DNA of 64,000 bases from Argopecten irradians (taxonomy: Eukaryota; Mollusca; Bivalvia; Pectinida; Pectinidae): positions 2,104,001 through 2,168,000 of the forward strand of contig NC_091134.1 in NCBI RefSeq assembly GCF_041381155.1, given 5' to 3'. The position numbers were made by a program, and so were the translations under genes. The stretch's first letter is position 1, and every line of letters starts with the position of its first letter. The notes below the pieces were generated by a model that was not told where the DNA came from, searched no databases, and saw nothing but the letters and a program-made list of their open reading frames with translations. Positions 23,801 to 34,702 of the stretch are shown here, in pieces.

Positions 23801-26800
23801 ACTTGAAACTTGATAAAGCATATACCGGTAAACAGCTGATAGCTGACAGAGATTTTTTTTCTCTCTTTCCCTCTCTTTCCCCTCTTTCTCCCTGATATGT
23901 TGCCAAAGTAGTATTAGTGAAGTTATGAAGCACGAAAGTCATCCTTTATGACAATATACGTTAGTTATATATGTTACACGGTCTGACAACCATTAATTTT
24001 TGTAGTTATAGATAGTATGGTGTTCTTAAACTTGCTAGATACATTTTTGTTAAACAGGAAATCCTTGATGTCATTCATATTAGTCATTAAAGGTCAAATA
24101 CGTGTATGGTATTGCTTAAACATTATATGAGATTTTTATATAATATAACCAGTAAGTTTTTTCTTGATATCTGAAGAATGCCTGTTTAGTTTTTAACAAA
24201 AAAAATCAATTTAATTTGACATTACAAGTCACCATAATGCTGAAACTTTTCTTTATATAAACTCAACAACATAAATACTTCCTCTTTGATTGAAGGTTCT
24301 GCACTGAAATGCATTATGTGTATTTAGAATAACTTGACCTGTGCAAAATGTGAGAAAATAAATCAATGTGATAAATTATTACGACCAAATAAAAAAAACA
24401 ATTATTTGTATTAGTTTTTCAGCCTTAGTTTGAGTCCTGTTTCCTTTGGATCGTTTTCCAATTTGCAGTTATACTGATAATATAACCATTGACTTATCAA
24501 TCTTTAACACTCGAATCAACTCCTATCATCCAGAAGTTTTACCGCAGCAGTACTTTCAGTACTTTGATTCTTTACTTACCAGAACCACTTTTGTTTGTAT
24601 TGTCGTGTTTCCCAAGCACGGCAGTGTCAATATTGTCTATTTCTGCTACTCTTCTCTTGGCTGTGAAGGAAAGAAATAGTAATACATATCTGTTGTTGGC
24701 TAAAAAAATTATATATAAAAGTGAACAAAATCGGAAACTAAGTCCTTCCACTGTTTCAGTATATATATATATATATATTTATATTATTTTGATCATTTTG
24801 TTACTTACCACGGATTTTTTTTTTGGGGGGGTTGGGGGGGGGGGGGTTCTGTACTTTTCTGTACAGTGTATACTTGTTGATCTATAATAATACACAATAC
24901 AGTGCATGTGCTATAGAATGCACAAGTAAAGAAAATTTACTTTCATGAAAGATAAATCTGTCAATAAACATTGGTGGCGAAGGAAGACAAATTAATAATT
25001 TGAATTTTCAATGGTTGGTAAGGTTTAACTTTCTAACCAAAGTTGAGATCATATAGGCATGAGCGAATGGATAACGCAAAAAGAAAATGGGAAAAGAATG
25101 GATACTTAGGTTAAAATTCACATCATAATTGTGTATTGCTATACTAACCTTGAGGTGTTGTGCCAAATTCTATTTTGATACCACCGAACGTTGTTGTAAC
25201 AATAGGTTTTGCTGTAGTTGGCAAAGTTGTTGTAGTTGTGGTTGGCATAGTTGTTGTAGTTGTGGTTGGCATAGTTGTTGTAGTTGTGGTTGGCATAGTT
25301 GTTGTAGTTGTGGTTGGCAAAGTTGTTGTAGTTGTAGTTGGCAAAGTTGTTGTAGTTGTGGTTGGCATAGTTGTTGTAGTTGTAGTTGGCAAAGTTGTTG
25401 TAGTTGTGGTTGGCATAGTTGTTGTAGTTGTTGTTGGCAAAGTTGTTGTAGTTGTTGTTGGCAAAGTTGTTGTAGTTGTGGTTGGCATAGTTGTTGTAGT
25501 TGGCATAGTAGTGGTCGTTGTAGTTGGCATAAATGTTGTAGTTGGTATAGTTGTCGGTAAAACCGTCGTTTTCGGCATTGTTGTAGGCATTGGCGTAACC
25601 GGAGGGATGAGTTTGGTTGTCGCTGATGTTGTGGATCTAGTTGTTGTTTTGGTTGTCGGTAACGGTGTTGTTGGACGAACAAGTTTTTCTGTAACAGACG
25701 TTTTTTTTTAAAATCCAATAAGAGCAAGAAATCGAATATTTCGTTATCATTGTTGCTAAAGACAAATGGCAAACAAGACTTGTGATTATCTTAAGCGTGT
25801 TGGTATAACCTTTCCATAATATATACAAATGTATATATATACTGTCGTAATCATTGTTCCGTTTAAATACTGCAGGTTAAAGCAAGATACATGTCCATTA
25901 CCATACTTATATGGTAAGTTCATATTATTTCAAAACAAGAATTTCACTAAATTATTTATGTCAACCTTTACCGCTTTACACAAAGTCCATATGAAGAAAA
26001 ACTTATAGAATATATTTCTCCGCAGGATTGACCGTCGTAAGTTATGACAGTCATAAGAACTCATTAAGATCTGATTTAGATAATTTGATTAGTTGTTGTT
26101 GGCAAAGTTGTTGTAGTTGTGGTTGGCATAGTTGTTGTAGTTGGCATAGTAGTGGTCGTTGTAGTTGGCATAAATGTTGTAGCTGGTATAGTTGTCGGTA
26201 AAACCGTCGTTTTCGGCATTGTTGTAGGCATTGGCGTAACGGGAGGGATGAGTTCGGTTGTCGCTGATGTTGTTGATCTAGTTGTTGTTTTGGTTGTCGG
26301 TAACGGTGTTGTTGGACGAACAAGTTTTTCTGTAACAAACGTTTTCCTTTTAAATCCAATAAGAGCAAGAAATCGAATATTTCGATATCATTGTTGTTAA
26401 AGACAAATGGTCAAACAAGACTTGTGATTATCTTTAGCGTGTTGGTATAACCTGTCCATAATATATACAAATGTATATATACTGTCGTAATCATTGTTCC
26501 GTTTAAATACTGCAGGTTAAAGCAAGATACATGTCCATTACCATACCTATATGGTAAGTTCATATTATTTTCAAAACAAGAATTTCACAAAATTATTTAT
26601 GTCGCCTTTACCGCTTTACACAAAGTCCATATGAAGAAAAACTTAAAGAAAATTTTTGTCCGCAGGATTGACCGTCGTAAGTTATGACAGTCATAAGAAC
26701 TCATTAAGATCTGATTTAGATAATTTTGCTGAGAATTTCTGGGTTCTTAAACAAAAAATACTAGAATTGTTTAGATATTTTTCTCAGCTTTTGCCCATGT

Positions 26801-28369
26801 GTTCTGACCTGACCAACTTTCAGTTCAATCGGATATGATCTATTATTGTGTTTCTTATATCTATTATGCAAATATTTGCTACTTCCTTAAGTCTCTAATA
26901 GCAAGCATGTGACTCATTTCTTAAGGTTAATACATGTACAGTACTTAACGTGTGAACCAAACATATTTAGTCTTTTAGGTCTACTTACAAAACAAAGTAC
27001 AATATACTTACGATATTCACATATAGATGTATGATGATACAGAATAGTGCCACAGTCGTAGTCGTGCCATCTCCCTCCATCATTAAGTCGCATCAGAGCA
27101 CAGTCCTCGTAGCCAGCCTTCGAAAAGAGGAATCCGTGAGTGGGACCCTCACCGGGGTGCCAATAGCCATAGGACAATTTTGTTCCTGAAATATAAAGCA
27201 GATATAGTTAAAATTACGGTGAGCATTTTACAAAACAACAATTTTATATATTCAAGCACACAAGACATGAAATGCTTAGGTCAAGAAATCTGAGTATGTT
27301 CGGGGCTACATTTCTGACTAAAAGCATTCGATTTTCAAACCAAAGGCAAGCAAAATATTTAATATAAACCTATAAATATATTTTTAAATCAAAATTCACA
27401 ATAAATAAAAAAAATCCATAACACTTAAGTTGCATGGAATGGCGCTCCGTAGCTTCACAGGTTTTAATAAGTTTCAAATTGAAATAAGTTTTTTATACCG
27501 TCCGTCCATTTCCATGTTCCCTCACTGTGGTGATCCGTAGCTCCTATCCATACACCCCAGTCTCCCCAGTGCATGGCCTTCAGTGTGTGGTAGATAAAGT
27601 CCTGTTTGTCTTGGTCCTGGATCTGGACTAGACGACCTCCGTGTTGGTGACAATTCGAATTGGCACCGTTCCACGACATTTTCCCCGTGATGAGGTAGAG
27701 ACAAACATCATTATAGGACTTCACATTCTGATTCCGTGGAAGTGATGGTGGACAGTCTCCAAGCTCGTCGGCTAGATTGGCATTGGAGCGACCTAAAATA
27801 TTGTATAACAAATTAACATATCTTTGTAATAGATTAATTGATAATAGGATGTCTCGACCTATGACCACAGACACTCCACCTCTGGGTCGTAAATTCGAAT
27901 TCCAAGTGGGGCTGACCGCTGATGGGTGGTTTTTCTCCGGGTAATCCGGCTTTCCTCCACCAACAAACCTTGAAATATTGTTATCTTTTCAAATTTTTGT
28001 AGGGACTATTTTTTATCAAATTGCATTTATATCTCCAATTAATGCAATCTAACATCCTTTAATTGTTAAAAAAATCATTTTTGTACAAAAATGATATACG
28101 AAATTTTGAATACTGATCATTGTTAATAAAATTACTTTCAATGAGATATTACGATTCTCGCGCCTATGACATTCAGAAGAAAAAGAAGACGTTTACGGTA
28201 AGATATGTTGGGTTAGATGTTTTCGCCATGGTATCAATAACTTAAATTAAATTTATGTAAATAACAATTGATAAGTGTATATATAGATTGACTTATAACC
28301 CTTACCTGCTAGGGTCACTAAGACCACTATAGTCACTAGTAAGACCTTTACGGCTGTATTTTTCACCAT
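17836..28369 (-). CDS. Lectin gene B: membrane C-type lectin-like protein with Thr-rich stalk (6 exons seen, 3' end missing)
   Basis: Exons (minus): 28306-28369, 27499-27792, 27012-27185, 25149-25688, 24580-24660, 17836-17911; all junctions agree in phase. Exon 1 is a signal peptide (MVKNTAVKVLLVTIVVLVTLAG, split by charge then hydrophobic core). Exons 2-3 form one C-type lectin domain: CPPSLPRN, CLYLITGKMSWNGANSNC, VWIGATDHHSEGTWKWTDG, then YEDCALMRLNDGGRWHDYDC and ICEY. The EPN/QPD sugar loop is replaced by GEGPTHG, so classical Ca-dependent sugar binding is doubtful. Exon 4 is a Thr-rich stalk, exon 5 links it (AKRRVAEIDNIDTAV), and exon 6 is a membrane span (VGLVVLVVAIVAIILR). The predicted product is a type I surface protein. 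The tail exon was not identified. Intron 5 (6.7 kb) contains a LINE and other repeats. Ligand unknown. Confidence 0.85.
18485..18570 (+). ncRNA. tRNA-like Pol III promoter, probable SINE head
   Basis: GTGTCGTGGTAAGTCC is A-box-like and GGGGTTCAACCC is a good B box about 40 nt downstream, followed by a T-rich stretch. I could not fold a full cloverleaf with a paired acceptor stem, so a tRNA-derived SINE or tRNA pseudogene is more likely than a functional tRNA. Confidence 0.35.
20215..20300. mobile_element. Fragment of a 'AAGACCACCT' repeat
   Basis: Repeated AAGACCACCT / AAGACCACTT phrases end in GGTGGTTTTAAAAGATAGG. It resembles the 149-bp TIR element at 52903-53051. Too decayed for its ends to be placed. 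Confidence 0.4.
20590..22785 (-). mobile_element. Non-LTR retrotransposon (LINE), 5'-truncated, broken
   Basis: On the minus strand the reverse transcriptase runs from LPKGKAAGID near 22700 through GYFPESWAQCVIIPLHKKGD, NNYRGITLISHLAKLF, AQFGFKPGFGTSDAIFAL and CAFIDYSKAFDSINH, with the catalytic YADD at 21992-22003. It continues into a C-terminal region (21044-21787, GRFAVAQDTLASQG, ILNYGCEVWGLD) and ends with a zinc-knuckle-like CSLCDKKDVEDEVHF block near 20990-21050. The endonuclease domain is absent (5' truncation). At least one stop and frame change lie between 21787 and 22180, and another between 21021 and 21044. Clade uncertain. It lies in an intron of lectin gene B, antisense to neither (same strand). 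Confidence 0.85.
22790..24270. other. Intronic stretch of lectin gene B
   Basis: AT-rich DNA. A short direct repeat ('CAAGCCTTAT...CAGTTTT' and 'TTTCAAAGTAAATTATCATGT') recurs at about 22945, 23365-23420 and 23425-23490, suggesting a decayed local duplication. No gene was seen. Confidence 0.45.
24271..24506. repeat. 236-bp repeat, copy 2 (pair with 1-236)
   Basis: See positions 1-236. This copy lies directly downstream of the linker exon of lectin gene B, inside its intron 5. Left of 24271 the sequence is ACTCAACAAC; the counterpart left flank is outside the window. Confidence 0.9.
24820..24847 (+). repeat. Poly-T/poly-G tract, possible G-quadruplex
   Basis: A run of T is followed by GGGGGGG, TT, and a run of 13 or so G. 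On the strand transcribed for lectin gene B this is C-rich, so any RNA quadruplex would be in the antisense transcript. It is also a place where sequencing length errors are expected. Confidence 0.6.
25149..25688 (-). other. Thr-rich VNTR stalk exon of lectin gene B
   Basis: Exon 4 of lectin gene B, 540 nt, phase 1 in and phase 1 out. It starts QKLVRPTTPLPTTKTTT and becomes a run of about a dozen 24-nt units encoding MPTTTTTT or LPTTTTTT (25210-25500), then ends GGIKIEFGTTPQ. Dense Thr predicts heavy O-glycosylation. The 24-bp unit is a multiple of three, so length changes keep the frame. The opposite strand also has long open frames (Val-rich and Cys/Trp-rich), which are by-products. Confidence 0.8.
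25450..26729. repeat. 640-bp tandem duplication of stalk exon plus intron
   Basis: Sequence from the stalk exon and its upstream intron occurs twice at an offset of 640-641 bp (for example AACGGTGTTGTTGGACG at 25661 and 26302; CTGATTTAGATAATTT at 26071 and 26711). The breakpoints lie inside the Thr repeat and near 26088. The second copy of the exon (26096-26329) keeps its acceptor but lost its donor and runs into intron sequence with a stop, so it is probably skipped. The copies differ by only a few percent. Confidence 0.88.
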
Positions 28370-28384
28370 TTTTTCTTCTCTCCT

Positions 28385-28420
28385 AAACTTCGATAGTAAA
28401 TGAGGATACGATTTATATAC
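28385..28420 (-). promoter_or_regulatory. TATA box of lectin gene B
   Basis: TATATAAA on the minus strand (28412-28419) lies about 43-50 nt upstream of the start codon at 28369, which would place the transcription start near 28385-28390 and give a leader of about 15-20 nt. Confidence 0.55.
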
Positions 28421-28981
28421 TCACCTACCCATAAGTGGTGTGATAATATCAGCCAATGGCCATCGACCTATACCCGATCACCTCTTCTGATATGACTTAT
28501 ACAACGCATGTACATGTATTGTAGAGATAACAATTGTTTACGTTGTATCATTCACAAGTGTATATCACAATAAAAGTACACACATCATCAATAGGAACGT
28601 CTAGATGTGATAGCAAATGTTATGAACTCAGATTAAAAAAAGTGTTAATGGCATAACTATAATATAAAAAAAACAACATTAGTATATATACTGATGTAAG
28701 ATGAAACACAATGATTACATAATGCTATTTAAGTAATGCCAATACCAAAACGGTTGTGCGAGAAAAAACTTATTTCAGTGCATATTTTGACACCATTAAC
28801 CCAATCTAAACGGCATCCTTCATAGAATATTTAATGCTCATAACATTTATGAACAATTTATTTGCTGTCGATATTTTAAATAAACAAATACTTTCATGAT
28901 TTTTTCACACTTCATATGAGGTGAAGAGGTGCAAGAAAACTTTCTGGTACCTGATTGAACGATAATACAGATTTAGAAAGA
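28421..28981. other. Upstream region of lectin gene B
   Basis: AT-rich DNA without recognisable genes or repeats; distal promoter elements could lie here but none can be named. Confidence 0.4.
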
Positions 28982-29330
28982 TTAAAGATGTTCCACCGCT
29001 GACAAATGGCATTTTTTTCAAAAACCAGAGCAGACGATTTAGTATTTTTCTTTAGTTACAAAAGTTACTGTCTTTCCACCATTACCACCATTGTAAAGTT
29101 TGAGCCTCTAATTTTATTTCAAGACAAAAATATTGAAAATAATTAACTGCATCCCGAAAAAAATCCATGGCACTATGTCCTATATGGAACGAAGTGTTGA
29201 TTGCGCATGCACTAAAAGCAAAATAAATGAGTTCACATTATTTTTTTGTGTGTTTATACATGATTAAACACCAATTATTATTAAATTGATGAATATCATT
29301 TATGCTCTGTCGCCCGTGGAGCATCTTTAA
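28982..29330 (-). mobile_element. TTAA-flanked MITE, copy 2
   Basis: TTAA, then AGATGTTCCACCGCTGACAA at the left and GTGGAGCATCT then TTAA at the right. Same family as the copy at 10470 and same orientation. Internal landmarks: TGATTGCGCATGCACTAAA and ACATGATTAAACACC. Confidence 0.85.
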
Positions 29331-29685
29331 AATGTTTACCATGAAGTAAATGAAATTTTGAGATAGAATGTAAATGATACTTTTACTCAATACTATAGTT
29401 AAGTGTTGTAGTGTATTGTACTATCCAGTCTTAGCTACACCAATACAAGCCGTTGACCCTTAACAATCATTTGATCCCTGGTACGATGTCATGACAGGTA
29501 CACGTGTTATAGATGTCAGAGATGGTCATTGATGTCGAAAGTTACACAATGCCTAGAACATTAACCTTTCTAAAACATCATGTATACTGATTTTGTGTTT
29601 TCTGTATAATTCCTAATATGGTTATTGTTATTCCAAAATTTACATATGGTGAGTATGAGAGTAACAATCCTATATCACCTTCCTT

Positions 29686-30052
29686 TTAAAGATGCTCCAC
29701 CGCCGACAGAGCATAAATGACATTCATCATTTGAACAATAATTGGTGTTTAATCGTGTATATATATATGTCTAATTAACACAAAAACTACAATAAAATAA
29801 TTTATTTTGCCTTTGGTGCATGCGCAATCAGTATTTCATTCCATATAGGGTATAGTGACACGGAATTTTTTCGGGACGCAATTAATTATTTCTTTACATT
29901 TTTAACTTAAAGTAAAATTAGAAGCTCAAAATTTTCAATGGTGGTAATGGTGTAAAGTAAGTAACTTTTGTAACTGAAGAAAAATACTAAATCGTTTGCT
30001 CATATTTTTGATAGTGAAAAAATACCATTTGTCAGCGGTGGAGCATTTTTAA
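29686..30052 (+). mobile_element. TTAA-flanked MITE, copy 3
   Basis: TTAA + AGATGCTCCACCGCCGACAG at the left and GTCAGCGGTGGAGCATTT + TTAA at the right: perfect target duplication. Opposite orientation to copy 2, 356 bp away. Confidence 0.88.
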
Positions 30053-30289
30053 ATGATCTCCCCTAGGTCAACTACTACTTGAGATTGATAACACTTCAAG
30101 CTGAAAACTATTTATTTTCAAATTGGAGTACGATCATAGTTCTTAGGGGTGCAATTAATTATCAAATCAATATATGTTTTAGACACAACGTCCAAACTTT
30201 TTGAGTAATCAAAATATTAACTTCCCAATAAAATACAATAACCTCTCTAAACTTTCTTTCGATCATAGCTTTCGGTTGTTAAGGTATAT

Positions 30290-30657
30290 TTAAAGATGCT
30301 CCATCGCCGACAGAGCAAAAATGGCATTCATCATTAGAAGAATAATTGGCGTTTAATCTTGTATATATATGTCTTTTGCCTTTGGTGCATTAATCTTGTA
30401 TATATATGTCTTTTGCCTTTGGTGCATGAGCAATCAGTACTTCATTTCATATAGGATATAGTGCCACGGATTTTTTTCGGGATGCAATTTATTATTTTTT
30501 TACATTTTCAACTTGAAGTAAAATTAGAAGCTCAAACTTTTCAATGGTGGTAATGGTGTAAAGTAAGTAACTTTTGTCACTAAGAAAAATATGAAATCGT
30601 CTGCTCCTGTTTTTGATAGTGAAAAAATACCAATTGTCAGCGGTGGAGCATCTTTAA
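30290..30657 (+). mobile_element. TTAA-flanked MITE, copy 4
   Basis: TTAA on both sides, ends AGATGCTCCATCGCCGACAG and CAGCGGTGGAGCATCT. It carries an internal direct duplication of about 38 bp (TTGTATATATATGTCTTTTG twice, 30358-30425), a private change relative to the other copies. Confidence 0.88.
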
Positions 30658-33600
30658 GGTTTCGTTTCCATTTACGTATAAGCAGATAACTAGACTCAGC
30701 TAAGACTTTATCAGGAAACCAATAAGTTCTCTTCGGTGAATAACTTTGGTAATAATTCTTGGGGAAAATTGTAATTCAATCAAGACATTTAATACAGCCT
30801 CAGCATATTTTTATTGACATAAATAAATCAATCTTTCTTCAATGATTTCTTTCAACGAAGCATCAGATGTTTCTTAACGCTTTGTTTTATTTGGACCCTT
30901 TATTAAATTGTGTGGGCTTAATTAATACATAAGTTAATATGTGAACCTCTCTTTATTTTATATTTGACTTTTAATTTGAGTTTACAAAAAAAGTACATAT
31001 GTTATTTTTTTCTATTTGATATCTGCAGTGTATTTATGCTGAGATTGATTGCTGATGCATATTAAAAAAAACCTCGATGGTATAAAGACGGTGAAAAGCA
31101 AAAAGTTGGACTTCACGAAAATACACAAGGTAATTAAAACGTTAATAAGATCAAATCAATACTGACCTATAACTCATTAGGGTTATTAAAGGTCAATATT
31201 ATATGGAAATGTTTACTAATAAGATGTATCCAAATTTGTATTAAATATTTAACGTTCTTACTAATGTGCAGGCGTAGAAAACGTTCAAGTTTTATAATTC
31301 AAACAAACTCAAGATACATACTGGTGTCAAAAACAATTTATTCTTAAACTTTTGATAAACAAACAGCTGTTAACATAGAAGAACAATTATAAATACAAAC
31401 AAGTTTCTCATTATATTCTAAAATATCAATTTACTTTACCTACATTGATACGTACATGAATATATCAATCGTCCGACAAGTTCAGAATACGTTGCTGTTA
31501 GGTGATATATGCGCTACTTTAATAAATTTACATTTTCTTTATTGTTTAATCATTCATAATCTCATATCGCTGATCAAAACTTATAGGTCATTAAAGTGTA
31601 TACAGTTTGTTTTTTAAATTATTTCTTTTAATTTTTCGAATGCGAACCTAGAATTTCTTTTAAATCTCTCGAATGCGAACATAAAATTCTTGTATTTGAT
31701 AATTAAAAATGCATCACATGTGATCCTGCTTTATAGAATTTTTATGAAGTCTGTTTTTAGAAATCTTATTTTTTTGTTATTGTGTGTTAATCACTCCCTA
31801 CAAACAGCATTAATAACTTAAAAGAGGAAAGCATCATTATATGTAAAATACATAAACATATACGTTTTGCATCTATTATCAAAAACATAACTAATTATCA
31901 ATAACATAATAAATTAGCAACATAATAAATAATCAATAACAATCATTATATGCAGCGTTTTTTAAAACAAAAACTTAATATAACAATATGCCATTCAGTA
32001 TCTTTTAACAAACTTCATCTGTAAATATTCAGGAGGCAACAATTACAGTACATGGAATGTAATAAATAATAAAATAAACATTTTAACTTGTAACAGTAGG
32101 TCTGATAAATCATGACTTTAACGTACAATCAACAATACCTTTTTAACTTAAAATAGGTAATGACAAAGCACATATTTAATAGCTTATGGCATAAATATGA
32201 TATGAAAGTTTTGAAAATAACCTAAACATCAAAGTTTTTCTATCGCAATTTTTTTTTGAAGGTCATGAAGCATTTAATGAAAAAAGCAAGTAGAATTGTT
32301 TAATAGAATTTAATCATCCTCAAATTAGTCATACGTGTTATGTCAATCTAGCAACCATTATTTCTTTTAGTTTTTAATTACTACTTTTCTTATCCATTTA
32401 AGATAAGGAAACTACGGAACAAAATTTGAAAATATAAAAAAACCCATACAATTCAAGAGGAAAATGTGTTGCAGTACCGTTTTAAAAATGGCTTCTTCAC
32501 ATACAACTTGTGATATTTTTCTTAAATACTCTTTACTTTACATAAAATATGTATCTATTTATTTTCAAACTTAATTTTATGGAAGAAACTAAAACGCAAG
32601 AGCGTTTAATGCCATATGCCTTTTTTATAATATTAATTAAAATACATGTCATGTATAGTCAACAACACCAATATCAAGATATGATTGTTTAAACACAAAT
32701 CCGGTAATGTTCGACTAGGAACATTGCGTAACAAAATGAATTAAGTAACAATAATAAAATATAACAAAACAAAGCGTAGTATTTAACTGTAGAGTGAATA
32801 TTTTAATGACTAGACAAACGGAATTTCAGAGCTACTTCTGTAAAAAAGAAAAAAAATTCCCCCCATTATAACCAACAATCTCTCTTTTTAAAACATAATT
32901 GAAACACTTCAAACAATGTGAATGTATATCAATATTAAATACTATATCCTTTTCTCTCTCTATAAATCAACATTGTATATCTAAGCTATTGTATATTTTT
33001 CATTTAAAGATAGCTGGTTATTGTGAATCATCAATTGCTACTGATTTCAAAGAATTTTCCTAAAAATGGAAAATAAATTATAGTCAGATCTCATTAATAT
33101 AGTTGGCGAAACTTCCCGTTATTTCAGTTATTAAATTAAGCTTACTTGAATCCATTCTAAAAAATTTTTTTGGAGAGATCGTCCAAATATTATTATTTCT
33201 GTACACGTATATGTTTAGATTTAACATGTTTGTTAATATCATTTCAAGAGTATTCAGTTAGAAATAGGATACATGTACATGCATAACATTTCATTTAAAT
33301 TTGAAGTGAAAATTTAATGTAAAGTGGTCTTCAATTTACAGGAATTTTATTCCAATAGTACGCACAAATTCAGCGAAATTAAATGATATTGTTTTTTATT
33401 TCTGTTTTCCCCATATTTTCTTAATATAACATTTTAAGCATAAGTTGGTTTCAGAATTTCAAAATATATCAAAATGAATTCAAAATGTATTCTAGACCTT
33501 TCAAATTAAAAAGAACTTTGCTAAATGTGTCAAGAATAAATTACTTCCGTTAGTATTTTTTTCATCTTTTTCAAGTAAGTTTTATATTCTGCAAAATGAA

Positions 33601-33719
33601 TCAGACAAAGACCCAAAAGGAACCAAACAAGATACTACGGTAGTTAAACTGATATTTTCATTTCAACTGTTTCTAATTTGCTGTATCCAAACACAGTCCG
33701 CAATATGTTATGATATTCT
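30658..33719. other. Gene-poor spacer between the lectin cluster and ZCWPW1
   Basis: About 3 kb of AT-rich DNA with no exon, repeat array or inverted ends that I can support. The part nearest 33719 must hold the 3' untranslated region of ZCWPW1. Confidence 0.5.
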
Positions 33720-33724
33720 TTATT
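33719..33724 (-). terminator. AATAAA overlapping the ZCWPW1 stop codon
   Basis: The last codons read GAA GAA TAA, and with the next bases form AATAAA across the stop. If used as the polyadenylation signal, the 3' untranslated region would be only about 15-30 nt. Other AATAAA-like strings further down (minus) could serve instead. Confidence 0.35.
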
Positions 33725-34702
33725 CTTCCATCAAATCAAACGGGTCAGAATCATAAGCGTCCTCTATATCTACTGCCACAGGTAGTGTTGATACTGCCAT
33801 GACATTGATTTCTTGTACCTCATGCTTTTGCTCACATACAGGTAAATCTAACGAGAATTCATCTTCATGCTCTGATTCTTGAGTCTGCACATCAGGCACG
33901 GTCTGTTCGTCACTACATGACATGTGGTGAGCTTTATTTTGAACAGGCATCACCTTTGGTTCTGCTGGCACCGTAGCAGGTGCTGAAAAAGATACCTTTT
34001 TGGAACACGCTTTCTTTTTTGAGGACTTATTCACGGTTTGTTCTGAAATTTTTGTGTCATCAATTTTCACACAATTTTCATTTTCCTCTTTTGGAATTTC
34101 CTCTGATGTTTCTGAAGTAGCTAATAGTGTGTTTTCTAACACATCATGCTTTGCTGGGAAATTATCCTTTTGAGCAAGTTTTTCATCAGAACTGTTTTTA
34201 GAATTTTCCTCGGGTGTGATATTAGTTGGAATCACCTCTGGAACGGCAAAAAGACTTTTCTTTGATTTCTTTTTGTATGGTTTTGCTTCTTGTAATTCTT
34301 TTCTATCTGGCGTGACAGGTACACTACCTTTTGCACTTGATTTACTTTTCTTTGCTTCCTTAGCATTACCATCCGACTCTCCTTCGTCTAGCTCCATTGT
34401 AAAAATATCACTGTCAAATTCAATTGTTGTGATAGTGGTAGAATTTGTCATATTTTCTTCTTTGTCGTTTTTGTCACATGTAACTGTGCCTGAAACATTA
34501 CAAACTTCGGTTTTTATTTCTAATGATTCTAGTGACTTTTTCACGAGAGAATCATTTGAATTCCCATCTTTTCTCTTGCTTTTCTTTACCTTTTCTTTCT
34601 TGTCCCCAGAACCTTTCTTGGTTTCATCTGCAGACTTATGTTTTTTTGGTTTCTTTAAAACTGGTTTTTCTTCATGCTTGCTTGTGTTTTGCCTTTTCAT
34701 AT
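33720..34702 (-). other. ZCWPW1: Terminal exon of ZCWPW1
   Basis: A 983-nt exon entered in phase 1 and ending at the stop. It encodes a Lys-rich start (KPVLKKPKKHKSADETKK), an acidic patch (EFDSDIFTMELDEGE) and the acidic C-terminal IEDAYDSDPFDLMEE. It has no folded domain and is probably disordered with nuclear-localisation-like basic clusters. Confidence 0.8.

Noticed and set aside
25129-25772. Cys/Trp-rich, Val-rich and Gln-rich frames over the stalk exon
   Set aside because: They are other-frame readings of the 24-bp Thr repeat; only the Thr/Pro frame fits the splice phases on both sides.
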